From the NCBI GenBank assembly GCA_016218095.1, contig JACREV010000172.1:1-15443 (forward strand): a DNA stretch of 15,443 nucleotides. Direction: 5' to 3'. Positions 7,205-14,259 of this stretch are shown here, piece after piece; position 1 is the first letter of the stretch, and each line of letters begins with the position of its first letter. The translations under genes and the position numbers were made by a program. This DNA comes from Deltaproteobacteria bacterium (lineage in GTDB: Bacteria; Desulfobacterota; GWC2-55-46). The notes beneath the pieces were generated by a model. The model was not told the DNA's origin. It saw nothing but the letters and a program-made list of their open reading frames with translations, and did not search any database.

Positions 7205-7250
7205 TTGACAAACCCAAATCCTGATATAAGTTTAGAGCAAGGGGTACAAT
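7205..7250 (+). promoter_or_regulatory. Candidate promoter region of the glycan operon
   Basis: The 329-base gap between the VTT gene and the epimerase has no gene I can support. It contains a perfect TTGACA (7205-7210), TATAAG at 7225-7230 (14-base spacing, short) and a near-consensus TACAAT (7245-7250) that can pair with CTGATA (7221-7226) at 18-base spacing. Either pairing leaves a leader of roughly 170 bases or more before the GTG at 7430. The location ahead of a long operon supports a promoter; the exact hexamers are uncertain. Confidence 0.4.
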
Positions 7251-7258
7251 GGTCGTCG

Positions 7259-7310
7259 AAGCGATTGTTACGGCCTGTATCAGGCCTTCAGCATAGATGC
7301 TCCAAGCGAT
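7259..7310. repeat. Two adjacent palindromes bracketed by a 7-base direct repeat
   Basis: AAGCGAT occurs at 7259-7265 and again at 7304-7310. Between the copies lie GGCCTG-TAT-CAGGCC (7272-7286) and AGCAT-AG-ATGCT (7290-7301), both perfect inverted repeats separated by only three bases. The element starts about 9 bases after the candidate TACAAT -10 box, so it would be at the 5' end of the operon transcript, as a pair of small hairpins or an operator. No T-run follows, so it is not a normal terminator. Confidence 0.5.
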
Positions 7311-7417
7311 CCGAAAATTTTTTCCGTCGCGCCGCAAGGGCTTTTTACCCCAGCCTTTAGTCCCGTCGTTTTAAAAATTGTGAAAAAACCTGCCCCATAC
7401 GTCGTCGGCATCCCTTT

Positions 7418-7424
7418 AAGGAGG
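7418..7424 (+). promoter_or_regulatory. Strong ribosome binding site for the epimerase GTG start
   Basis: AAGGAGG, near-perfect to the 16S rRNA tail, lies 5 bases before GTG 7430. It fixes the start of the first gene of the operon despite the non-ATG codon. Confidence 0.75.
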
Positions 7425-7429
7425 CAGCC

Positions 7430-8545
7430 GTGGGTAAGCATATTTTGATAACTGGCGGCGCGGGTTTTATCGGCTCTCATCTTGCCGATGAGCTCCTAAG
7501 AAAAGGCCACAGGGTAAGGGCGCTCGACAACCTTTCCCGGCAGGTGCACGGAAGCGCGCGGGAAAGGCCCGAGTACCTCGACCCTGAGGTCGAGCTCGTC
7601 ATCGGGGACGTGAGGGATAGAGACGCGGTTTCCCGCGCCCTTTCCGGCGTTGACGCGGTTTTTCACTTCGCCGCGGCCGTCGGCGTCGGACAATCGATGT
7701 ACGAGCTCGACATGTACGCCGACGTGAATACAAGGGGGACCGCGGTCCTCCTCGAGGAACTGATAAAAAGGCCGGTCGAGCGGCTCCTCGTCGCTTCCAG
7801 CATGTCCGTATACGGCGAGGGGCTCTATTCGCGGCCCGACGGGTCGATCGATGAGCGCGCGGCGAGGTCCGTAGAGAGTCTTAAGCGCGGCGAGTGGGAG
7901 GCGCTCGACCGCGACGGCGGGAGGCTTACGCCGGTGCCCACGCCGGAGTCCAAAACTCCCTCGCTGACATCGGTCTACGCGCTCACAAAGTACGACCAGG
8001 AGACGGTCTGCCTCATGACCGGCAAGGCCTACGGGATCCCGACCGTGGCCTTGAGGTTCTTTAACGCCTACGGCGAGAGGCAGTCCGCGTCGAACCCGTA
8101 CACCGGGGTGCTGGCGATATTCGCCTCGCGCCTCCTTAACGGCAAGGCGCCGCTCATATACGAGGACGGTCTGCAGATGAGGGATTTCGTGAGCGTCAAG
8201 GACGTCGCGCGCGCGTGCGTGCTCGCCCTCGAGAGCCCTTCCGCCCCAGGAAACGCCATCAACGTCGGGAGCGGCAGGAGGTATGCCGTGATAGAGGTCG
8301 CCGGACTCATGTCGCGGGTCTTCGGGACGGAGATAACCCCCGAAGTGACCGGCAAATGCCGCGTCGGCGACATCCGCCACTGCTTCGCCGACATAACGCT
8401 CGCAAAAAAAGCCCTCGGGTACGAGCCGGAAGTCACGCTTGAAGAGGGAGTGAGAGAACTCCGTTCGTGGCTCGACGGCAGGGCCGTCTTCGACAGGTCC
8501 GCCGAGGCGAGCGCCGAGCTCTCATACAGGGGACTCACGCTTTAG
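7430..8545 (+). CDS. NAD-dependent nucleotide-sugar epimerase, dTDP-L-rhamnose 4-epimerase-like
   Basis: A 371-residue extended short-chain dehydrogenase. The NAD-binding glycine motif 'TGGAGFIG' is at 8-15, D33 ends the second strand, 'GDVRD' is at 59-63, the catalytic Ser is probably S124 in 'SSMSVYG', and Y183xxxK187 ('YALTK') completes the triad. 'ALRFFNAYGERQ' and 'RDFVSVKDVA' are the usual sugar-binding and C-terminal landmarks. The 'PTPESKTPSLTSVYALTKYDQE' region (170-191) and 'SNPYTGVLAIFASRLLNG' resemble what I recall of dTDP-L-rhamnose 4-epimerases (which give dTDP-6-deoxy-L-talose) more than GalE. It is 30 or so residues longer than GalE, with an insertion at about 130-175. It heads the glycan operon and is followed 9 bases later by the radical SAM gene. 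Family is certain; the sugar is a suggestion, and UDP-glucose 4-epimerase is the main alternative. Confidence 0.88.
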   Translation: MGKHILITGGAGFIGSHLADELLRKGHRVRALDNLSRQVHGSARERPEYLDPEVELVIGDVRDRDAVSRALSGVDAVFHFAAAVGVGQSMYELDMYADVNTRGTAVLLEELIKRPVERLLVASSMSVYGEGLYSRPDGSIDERAARSVESLKRGEWEALDRDGGRLTPVPTPESKTPSLTSVYALTKYDQETVCLMTGKAYGIPTVALRFFNAYGERQSASNPYTGVLAIFASRLLNGKAPLIYEDGLQMRDFVSVKDVARACVLALESPSAPGNAINVGSGRRYAVIEVAGLMSRVFGTEITPEVTGKCRVGDIRHCFADITLAKKALGYEPEVTLEEGVRELRSWLDGRAVFDRSAEASAELSYRGLTL

Positions 8546-8554
8546 GAAAGACAG

Positions 8555-9838
8555 ATGAGATATGCGCTGATAAACCCACGGTGGGAGTACGAGGGCTCGG
8601 TCTACTTCGGGTGCAGGGAGCCGCACCTCGCCCTCGAGCTCGGGTACGCACGGGAACTGCTCCGGCGCGAAGGGCATGACGCGGCATTGGTCGACGCGCA
8701 CCTCCTTAGGCTCGGCACGGAGGACGTGCGCCGGATACTCGAAGACTTCCGGCCCGACTTCACCATCGTCCTTACGGCCCCCACATACCTTTTCTGGCGA
8801 TGCCCGCAACCCGAGCTCAAGGTCCCGAGGGACCTCATATCGGCCATAAGCGGCCAGGCCGGCAGGGTCGTCGCCATAGGCCCGCACGGTTCCGCGACCC
8901 CGGTGCCGGTCTTAAAGAAGCTCGGCGCGGATATCGTCGTCATGGGCGAGCCCGAGGAGATACTCCCGAAACTTGCCAGGTCGAGCGACCTTAAGGGCGT
9001 GCCGTCGATCTGTTTCAGGGACGAAGGTGCGGTCCGCATACAGGGCAGGCCCAATGAGACGGATATCGCGGCGCTCCCGGCGCTTTCATGGGAGAGCGAA
9101 CTGTTGAAGAGGCACCAGCACCACCACCATCGTTTCGATTCCACGCCTGAGAGCCCCGGCGCGGAAATGGAGACATCGAGGGGGTGCCCGTACTCCTGCA
9201 CCTTCTGCGCCAAGGCAGACTTCAGGAACAGGTACAGGAAGAGGCCCTTGCCGACGGTCTTGAAGGAGCTCGATTCTCTCATGAGCTCCGGGGTCTCGTA
9301 CGTCTACTTCATAGACGAGATATTCATGCCCGACGAAAGGCTCCTTAACGCGCTCGCCGAAAGGGGCGTGAAGTTCGGCATACAGACGCGGATAGACCTC
9401 TGGAAGACGGATACGCTCGAGCTCCTCGGACGCGCAGGGTGCGTCTCCATCGAGGCCGGGATAGAGTCGATAACCGAGCGGGGGAGGTCCCTTCTCGGCA
9501 AGAGGTGCGAGCGGACGACCGACGAGCTCGTGAACCTCCTTGTCGTGGCAAGGAACTTCGTCCCGTTCGTGCAGGCGACACTCATCGCAACCGTTGCGGA
9601 CGACCCGGAGATGGTAGAAAACTGGCGGGCGTGCGCCGAGAGGCTCGGCATCTGGGCCAACTCTCCGGTGCCCCTTTTCCCTTACCCAGGGACAGAGGAG
9701 TACCGCAAAAGATGGGGGATCCCGGATTCGGCCGCGTGGGAGCGCGCCCATGAGTATTATCTCTCCATATATAAGGGGGGGAGCGGCATACAGGCGAAGA
9801 CCCCGACACCTTTGAAGGAGCTTGAGCGCACCGAATGA
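8555..9838 (+). CDS. B12-binding-type radical SAM enzyme of a glycan operon
   Basis: A 427-residue two-domain enzyme. Residues 1-160 form a B12-binding-like Rossmann region ('LALELGYARELLRREGHDAALVDAH', 'GEPEEILPKL' at 131-140), and residues 200-410 a radical SAM barrel. The [4Fe-4S] cysteines are C211, C215 and C218 in 'SRGCPYSCTFCAK' (CX3CX2C), followed by 'YFIDEIFMPDERLLNAL' and 'IEAGIESITERGRSLLGK'. This architecture is typical of class B radical SAM enzymes, many of which methylate unactivated carbons. No canonical DxHxxG cobalt-ligand motif is evident; D47-A-H49 is only partial. A natural histidine cluster, 'HQHHHH' (187-192), sits in the linker. The start ATG follows AGGA (8544-8547). 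The stop overlaps the GT4 start as ATGA. Placement between a sugar epimerase and glycosyltransferases suggests a sugar or oligosaccharide substrate. I recall a named family of such enzymes near oligosaccharide genes but cannot confirm membership. Confidence 0.88.
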   Translation: MRYALINPRWEYEGSVYFGCREPHLALELGYARELLRREGHDAALVDAHLLRLGTEDVRRILEDFRPDFTIVLTAPTYLFWRCPQPELKVPRDLISAISGQAGRVVAIGPHGSATPVPVLKKLGADIVVMGEPEEILPKLARSSDLKGVPSICFRDEGAVRIQGRPNETDIAALPALSWESELLKRHQHHHHRFDSTPESPGAEMETSRGCPYSCTFCAKADFRNRYRKRPLPTVLKELDSLMSSGVSYVYFIDEIFMPDERLLNALAERGVKFGIQTRIDLWKTDTLELLGRAGCVSIEAGIESITERGRSLLGKRCERTTDELVNLLVVARNFVPFVQATLIATVADDPEMVENWRACAERLGIWANSPVPLFPYPGTEEYRKRWGIPDSAAWERAHEYYLSIYKGGSGIQAKTPTPLKELERTE

Positions 9839-10950
9839 AGACAAACCTGAGATCGATACTCATGACCGCCGACGCAACGGGAGGCGTATGGGCCTATTCG
9901 CTCGAGCTCGCGCGCTCGCTCGGTCCTTCCGGGGTCTCGGTGACCCTCGCCCTCATGGGCCCTCCCGCGTCAGCCTCCCAGAGGAGGGACGCGGCCGGGA
10001 TACCGAACCTCGATCTCGTTGAGACCGCCTTCAGGCTCGAATGGATGGAGGAGCCGTGGGAAGACGTAAGCCGCGCCGGGGACTGGCTTCTCGGCCTCGA
10101 AGAGGACCTTTCGCCCGACGTGGTGCACCTTAACGGCTACGCCCAAGCCTCCGCCGGGTTCAAGGCCCCTGTGCTCATCGCGGCGCATTCGTGCGTCCTC
10201 TCGTGGTGGGAGGCGGTAAAGGGCGGGGAGCTCCCCGCACAGTGGGAGCGGTACAGGGAAGAGGTGTCGAAAGGCATCCAGTGCGCCGATATGATAGTCG
10301 CGCCGACTAACGCGATGCTCCGGTCAATATACCGGAACTACTACGTCCGGTCTTCGTGCAGGGTGATATGCAACGGCAGGAGCCCGTCGCTCTTCAGCCC
10401 CGGCCCAAAGGAGCCGTTCGTCTTTACGGCGGGCAGGCTATGGGACGAGGCGAAGAACATAAGGGCGTTGTCAAAGGCCTCTGCCGTAATTCCGTGGCCT
10501 GTCTACGCGGCGGGCGAGGGCGGGAGCGGCAGAGAAGGCGAGGGGATCGAGAGCCTCGGCAGGCTCTCCGAAGGGGAGGTGGCCGATCACATGTCGCGCG
10601 CCTCCATATTCGCGCTCCCCGCGCTCTACGAGCCCTTCGGCCTCTCCATACTCGAGGCCGCTCTATCCGGGTGCGCGCTCGTCCTCGGCGACATACCGTC
10701 CTTGAGGGAGATATGGGGAGACGCCGCGGTCTTCGTCGAGGCGCAGAACGCCTGCGCTTTGGGCGACACCATTGGGGCTCTCATACGCGACAGGGACGCC
10801 CTCGCGGAATTTTCAGCGCGCGCTTTCTTAAGGGCGCGGAACTTTACGCCCGAGGCCGCCGCCGCCGGATACGTCTCGGCTTACGAACGGCTCTTGATGG
10901 ACAGGGCGCCGGTCAATGGAAAGGGCGCGTACACAAGATGCGTATCGTGA
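9835..10950 (+). CDS. Glycosyltransferase family 4 (GT-B fold)
   Basis: A 371-residue retaining-type glycosyltransferase. The N-terminal acceptor domain opens with 'MTADATGGVWAYSLELARSL', the GT4 glycine loop, and includes 'DVVHLNGY' (95-102) and 'AAHSC' (116-120). The donor domain has 'FVFTAGRLWDEAKN' (R201, K207), 'LYEPFGLSILEA' with the EX7E pair E266/E274, and 'AALSGCALVLGDIPSLREIWG'. These are the nucleotide-sugar and catalytic landmarks of GT4. No membrane segment is seen; it is probably cytosolic or peripheral. Its ATG overlaps the previous stop by 4 bases (ATGA) and its own end overlaps the next gene by 13 bases, so it is translationally coupled on both sides. Donor and acceptor sugars cannot be read from the sequence. 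It is the only classical GT4 in the operon; the four that follow are CgeB-like. Confidence 0.92.
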   Translation: MKTNLRSILMTADATGGVWAYSLELARSLGPSGVSVTLALMGPPASASQRRDAAGIPNLDLVETAFRLEWMEEPWEDVSRAGDWLLGLEEDLSPDVVHLNGYAQASAGFKAPVLIAAHSCVLSWWEAVKGGELPAQWERYREEVSKGIQCADMIVAPTNAMLRSIYRNYYVRSSCRVICNGRSPSLFSPGPKEPFVFTAGRLWDEAKNIRALSKASAVIPWPVYAAGEGGSGREGEGIESLGRLSEGEVADHMSRASIFALPALYEPFGLSILEAALSGCALVLGDIPSLREIWGDAAVFVEAQNACALGDTIGALIRDRDALAEFSARAFLRARNFTPEAAAAGYVSAYERLLMDRAPVNGKGAYTRCVS

Positions 10951-12053
10951 TGTTCTATCATTCGCTCCTTTCGGACTGGAACCACGGCAACGCGCACTTC
11001 CTCCGGGGGGTGGTGTCGGAACTGCTCTCGAGGGGGCACGACGTGGCGGTCTACGAGCCGAGGGACTCCTGGAGCTTCAATAACCTCGTCCTTGAGCACG
11101 GCTACGGGCCCGTCGACGAGCTCCTCCTCGTTTTTCCATGGCTCCGGAGCAACAGATACGAACTTGAAAAACTTGATCTGGACCGCGTCCTCGACGGCGC
11201 CGGCATGGTCATCGTGCACGAGTGGAACTCCCCGGAGCTCATCCGGAGAGCCGGGGAGTACAGGAAGTCGAACCGGGGTTTCAGGCTCTTTTTTCACGAC
11301 ACGCACCACAGGTCCGTAACGAGCCCGTTCGAGATGGAGGCCTTTGACCTCTCCGGCTACGACGGCGTCCTCGCCTTCGGCGAGACGGTCAAGGACATAT
11401 ACCTGCGCCGAGGCTGGGCCGAGAGGGCCTGGACCTGGCACGAGGCCGCGGACACGAGGGTCTTCTATCCAACGGAGCGCATGGAGCCCGACGGCGACCT
11501 CGTCTGGATAGGAAACTGGGGCGACGGAGAGAGGACAAGGGAGATAGACGAGTTTATAACCGGACCCGCGCGTTCTTTGGGACTGAGGGCGAGACTCCAC
11601 GGGGTCAGGTATCCGTCGGAGGCCGTATCAGTCCTTGAGTCCGCCGGGATCGAGTACGGCGGCTGGGTGCCGAATTACGCTGTCCCCGAGGTCTACGCGA
11701 GGCACAAATTCACGATGCACGTACCGAGGAGGCCTTACGCCGAGTCGCTCCCCGGCATACCGACGATAAGGGTATTCGAGGCGCTCGCCTGCGGGATGCC
11801 GCTCCTCTCCGCCCCATGGGAGGACAGCGAACGCCTCTTCTCTCCGGGAAAGGACTTTCTCGTCGCGAGGAACGGCGAGGAGGCAAGGAGGGCCATGCGG
11901 GACCTCGCGAACGACCCGTCGATGAGGCGGGAGCTCGCTTCAAACGGGCTCGGCGCGATAGAGAAGAGGCACACGTGCGCCCACAGGGTCGATGAGCTCC
12001 TGGGCATTTACGCGGGGCTTAACATGGTCCATCCAGGGGGTGCATGGGCGTGA
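10938..12053 (+). CDS. CgeB-like glycosyltransferase, paralogue 1
   Basis: A 371-residue GT-B-type protein of the CgeB/Glyco_trans_1_2 group. An open frame extends far upstream, but it overlaps the GT4 gene in another frame; the natural start is ATG 10938, giving 'MRIVMFYHSLLSDWNHGNAHFLRG', which aligns with the N-termini of the three following paralogues. C-terminal landmarks are 'PTIRVFEALACGMPLLS' (275-291), 'LFSPGKDFLVARNG' (300-313) and 'HTCAHRVDELLGIY' (345-358). It is the most diverged of the four: the 'YDxDxPVT' motif of the others is replaced by 'FFHDTHHRSVTSPFE' (118-132). It overlaps its neighbours by 13 bases upstream and 10 bases downstream. The family is thought to transfer sugars to surface structures (Bacillus CgeB affects the spore surface). 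Substrate unknown. Confidence 0.85.
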   Translation: MRIVMFYHSLLSDWNHGNAHFLRGVVSELLSRGHDVAVYEPRDSWSFNNLVLEHGYGPVDELLLVFPWLRSNRYELEKLDLDRVLDGAGMVIVHEWNSPELIRRAGEYRKSNRGFRLFFHDTHHRSVTSPFEMEAFDLSGYDGVLAFGETVKDIYLRRGWAERAWTWHEAADTRVFYPTERMEPDGDLVWIGNWGDGERTREIDEFITGPARSLGLRARLHGVRYPSEAVSVLESAGIEYGGWVPNYAVPEVYARHKFTMHVPRRPYAESLPGIPTIRVFEALACGMPLLSAPWEDSERLFSPGKDFLVARNGEEARRAMRDLANDPSMRRELASNGLGAIEKRHTCAHRVDELLGIYAGLNMVHPGGAWA

Positions 12054-13108
12054 AGACGGCCTTTTTCGGCTCGAGCCTCGTTTCCGCCTACTGGAACGGG
12101 GCGGCCACATACTACAGGGGCATTATAAGGTGCCTCGACGCGCTCGGGTACAGGACGACATTTTATGAGCCCGACGCCTACGGGCGCCAGGCGCACAGGG
12201 ATATCAACGACCCCGAGTGGGCGCGCGTCTTCGTATACGAGAACAGCGTTGAGGGTCTTTCAAAGGCGCTCGAGGACGCGAAGGACGCGGATATTATCAT
12301 TAAGGCGAGCGGGGTCGGCGTATTCGACGAGAAGCTCGAAAGACTTGTCCTTGATATCAGAAAGCCGGGCGCGAGGGCTGTCTTCTGGGACGTCGACGCG
12401 CCGGCGACGCTTGACAGGGTCCACGAGGACCCGAGGGACCCGTTCAGGCCGCTTATCCCGCGCTATGACTTCGTCTTTACCTACGGCGGCGGCGACCCGG
12501 TCGTGAAGGCTTACAGGTCCTTAGGGGCGCGCTCCTGCGTCCCTGTCTACAACGCGCTCGACCCCTCGACGCACTTCCCGGTATCCCCGGACAAGAGGTT
12601 CGGCTGTGATCTCGGCTTTCTGGGCAATCGCCTGCCGGACAGGGAAATGAGAGTGCGCGACTTTTTCTTCGGCGCGGCCTCTCGTCTCCCCGAGAGGAGG
12701 TTCATCCTCGGCGGCAACGGCTGGGACGAGCCGTTCCTGCCTAACGTCCACTACCTCGGCCACATCTACACCGTGGACCACAACGCGTTCAACTCGACCG
12801 CGAACGCGGTACTTAACATCAACAGGGAATCGATGGCGCGCTACGGTTTCTCCCCTCCGACAAGGGTATTCGAGGCCGCCGGGGCCTCGGCGTGCGTCAT
12901 CACGGACGCGTGGGAGGGGATCGGGCTCTTCCTCGAGCCTGGCCGGGAGGTCCTTGTGGCGAGGAACGGGGACGAGGTCGCCGAGATCGTAAAGGCGTTA
13001 AAGCCCGGGGAGGCGGCGGGGATCGGCCGCGCCGCGCACGAGCGTGTTATGAGAGAGCATACGTACGCGCAAAGGGCCCGCGTGGTTGACGCGATATTCA
13101 AGGGCTGA
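12044..13108 (+). CDS. CgeB-like glycosyltransferase, paralogue 2
   Basis: A 354-residue protein with the same layout as its neighbours: N-terminal 'SSLVSAYWNGAATYYRG' (10-26), central 'VFWDVDAPATLDRV' (113-126), 'FTYGGGDPVVKAYRSLGA' (145-162), 'CDLGFLGNRLPDRE' (188-201), a 'RRFILGGNGW' strand (218-227), and C-terminal 'TRVFEAAGASACVITDAWEG' (273-292) with 'FLEPGREVLVARNGDE' (296-311). These fit a GT-B donor domain of the CgeB group. The ATG at 12044 follows GGGGG (12036-12040); GTG 12050, overlapping the upstream TGA, is an alternative two residues shorter. It overlaps paralogue 1 by 10 bases; a 29-base gap follows. No membrane segment is seen. Being distinct in sequence from paralogues 3 and 4, it probably makes a different linkage. 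Confidence 0.85.
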   Translation: MGVKTAFFGSSLVSAYWNGAATYYRGIIRCLDALGYRTTFYEPDAYGRQAHRDINDPEWARVFVYENSVEGLSKALEDAKDADIIIKASGVGVFDEKLERLVLDIRKPGARAVFWDVDAPATLDRVHEDPRDPFRPLIPRYDFVFTYGGGDPVVKAYRSLGARSCVPVYNALDPSTHFPVSPDKRFGCDLGFLGNRLPDREMRVRDFFFGAASRLPERRFILGGNGWDEPFLPNVHYLGHIYTVDHNAFNSTANAVLNINRESMARYGFSPPTRVFEAAGASACVITDAWEGIGLFLEPGREVLVARNGDEVAEIVKALKPGEAAGIGRAAHERVMREHTYAQRARVVDAIFKG

Positions 13109-13137
13109 TGAATACGGCTCGAAAAGGGGCGTAAAAG

Positions 13138-14259
13138 ATGGCGTTTAGTCCAAGGCTCGACATCGTAATGCTCGGATTATCGATAACGTCGTCGTGGGGG
13201 AACGGGCACGCGACCACCTACAGGGCGCTTGTCCGCGAGCTCGTCTCCCGCGGCCACAGGGTGCTCTTTCTGGAGAGGGACAAGCCCTGGTACGGCTCGA
13301 ACAGGGACATACCTGGGCCGGGCTACGGCTCGATAGAGCTCTACTCGTCGATCGATGACTTGAGGTCCAGGTTCGGCGAAAACATAAGGACCGCCGACTT
13401 CGTGATGGTCGGCTCCTATGTCCCTGAAGGCGCGCTCGTCGGCGAATGGGTCCTTAAGACCGCGAAGGGCACGACCGCATTCTACGACATAGATACCCCG
13501 GTGACGCTATCGAAGCTCAAGGCCGGCGGGGCCGAGTATCTTATCTCCCGGCTCATACCGGAATACGACATCTATCTCTCGTTCACCGGAGGGCCGATGC
13601 TGCGGACGATCGAGGATCTCGGCTCACCTATGGCGCGTCCGCTCTACTGCTCTGTCGACCCCGAGCTCTACTCGCCCGACGAGGTCGAAAAAAGATGGGA
13701 CCTGGGCTACATCGGCACATACAGCGCCGACAGGCAGTACGCTCTCGACGATCTCATGCTCGAGCCCGCGAGGAAACTGACGGACGCGAGGTTCGTGATC
13801 GCGGGGCCGCTCTATCCTGAACATATCTCATGGCCCGGCAACGCCGATAGGATAGACCACCTCCCGCCCCCGGAGCACAGGGGTTTCTACAACTCCATGA
13901 GGTTCACGATGAATCTCACGAGGGCCGACATGGTAAGGGCCGGGTACTCGCCGAGCGTAAGGCTCTTCGAGGCCGCGGCCTGCGCCACCCCTATAATCAC
14001 CGATTACTGGAGGGGGCTTGAGGCGTTCTTCGAACCTGGGAGAGAGATACTTGTTTCCGGCTCCGCCGCTGATACCGTTCTTTTCTTGCGGGAGATGGAC
14101 GACAGGGCGAGAAAGAGGCTCGGCGAGCGTGCAAGAAGGCGCGTGCTTGAGCGCCACACGGCGCTCCACAGGGTCGATGAGCTCGAGTCCTATATAGATG
14201 AGTCTTACGGGTCGAGGGCCGAAAGAATGGTCTATATGAAGGCGGGTGAAGGGGAATGA
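13138..14259 (+). CDS. CgeB-like glycosyltransferase, paralogue 3
   Basis: A 373-residue protein very similar to the next gene. Shared landmarks: 'SSWGNGHATTYRALVREL' (18-35), 'AFYDIDTPVTLSKL' (114-127), 'SFTGGPMLRTIEDLGS' (148-163), 'LYCSVDPELYSP' (169-180), 'LGYIGTYSADRQYAL' (189-203), 'GPLYPEHISWPGN' (223-235), 'HLPPPEHRGFYNS' (241-253), 'RLFEAAACATPIITDYWRG' (275-293) and 'FFEPGREILVSGSA' (297-310). Its C-terminus runs about 15 residues past that of paralogue 4. The start ATG 13138 follows AGGGG (13125-13129) with 8 bases between; the N-terminal 'MAFSPRLD' precedes the first predicted strand. Its stop overlaps the next start as ATGA. Likely cytosolic, transferring a sugar in the same pathway as its twin. 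Confidence 0.86.
   Translation: MAFSPRLDIVMLGLSITSSWGNGHATTYRALVRELVSRGHRVLFLERDKPWYGSNRDIPGPGYGSIELYSSIDDLRSRFGENIRTADFVMVGSYVPEGALVGEWVLKTAKGTTAFYDIDTPVTLSKLKAGGAEYLISRLIPEYDIYLSFTGGPMLRTIEDLGSPMARPLYCSVDPELYSPDEVEKRWDLGYIGTYSADRQYALDDLMLEPARKLTDARFVIAGPLYPEHISWPGNADRIDHLPPPEHRGFYNSMRFTMNLTRADMVRAGYSPSVRLFEAAACATPIITDYWRGLEAFFEPGREILVSGSAADTVLFLREMDDRARKRLGERARRRVLERHTALHRVDELESYIDESYGSRAERMVYMKAGEGE

Noticed and set aside
7097..7360. Possible 87-residue protein in the gap before the epimerase
   Set aside because: TTG start overlapping the VTT stop, no ribosome binding site, no family resemblance, and the DNA there is better explained by promoter-like and palindromic elements.
7335..7362. 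Stem AAGGGCT/AGCCTTT as a terminator after the VTT gene
   Set aside because: The pairing includes a G-T pair and no T-run follows directly, so it does not meet the usual pattern.
7496..8380. Long open frame on the - strand opposite the epimerase gene (294 codons)
   Set aside because: It is the shadow of a clear SDR gene; low-complexity Arg/Gly/Pro/Val-rich content and no recognisable motif.
10356..10937. Upstream extension of the first CgeB-like frame by 194 codons
   Set aside because: It overlaps the GT4 gene in another frame and reads as Arg/Gly-rich nonsense; ATG 10938 gives an N-terminus that aligns with the paralogues.
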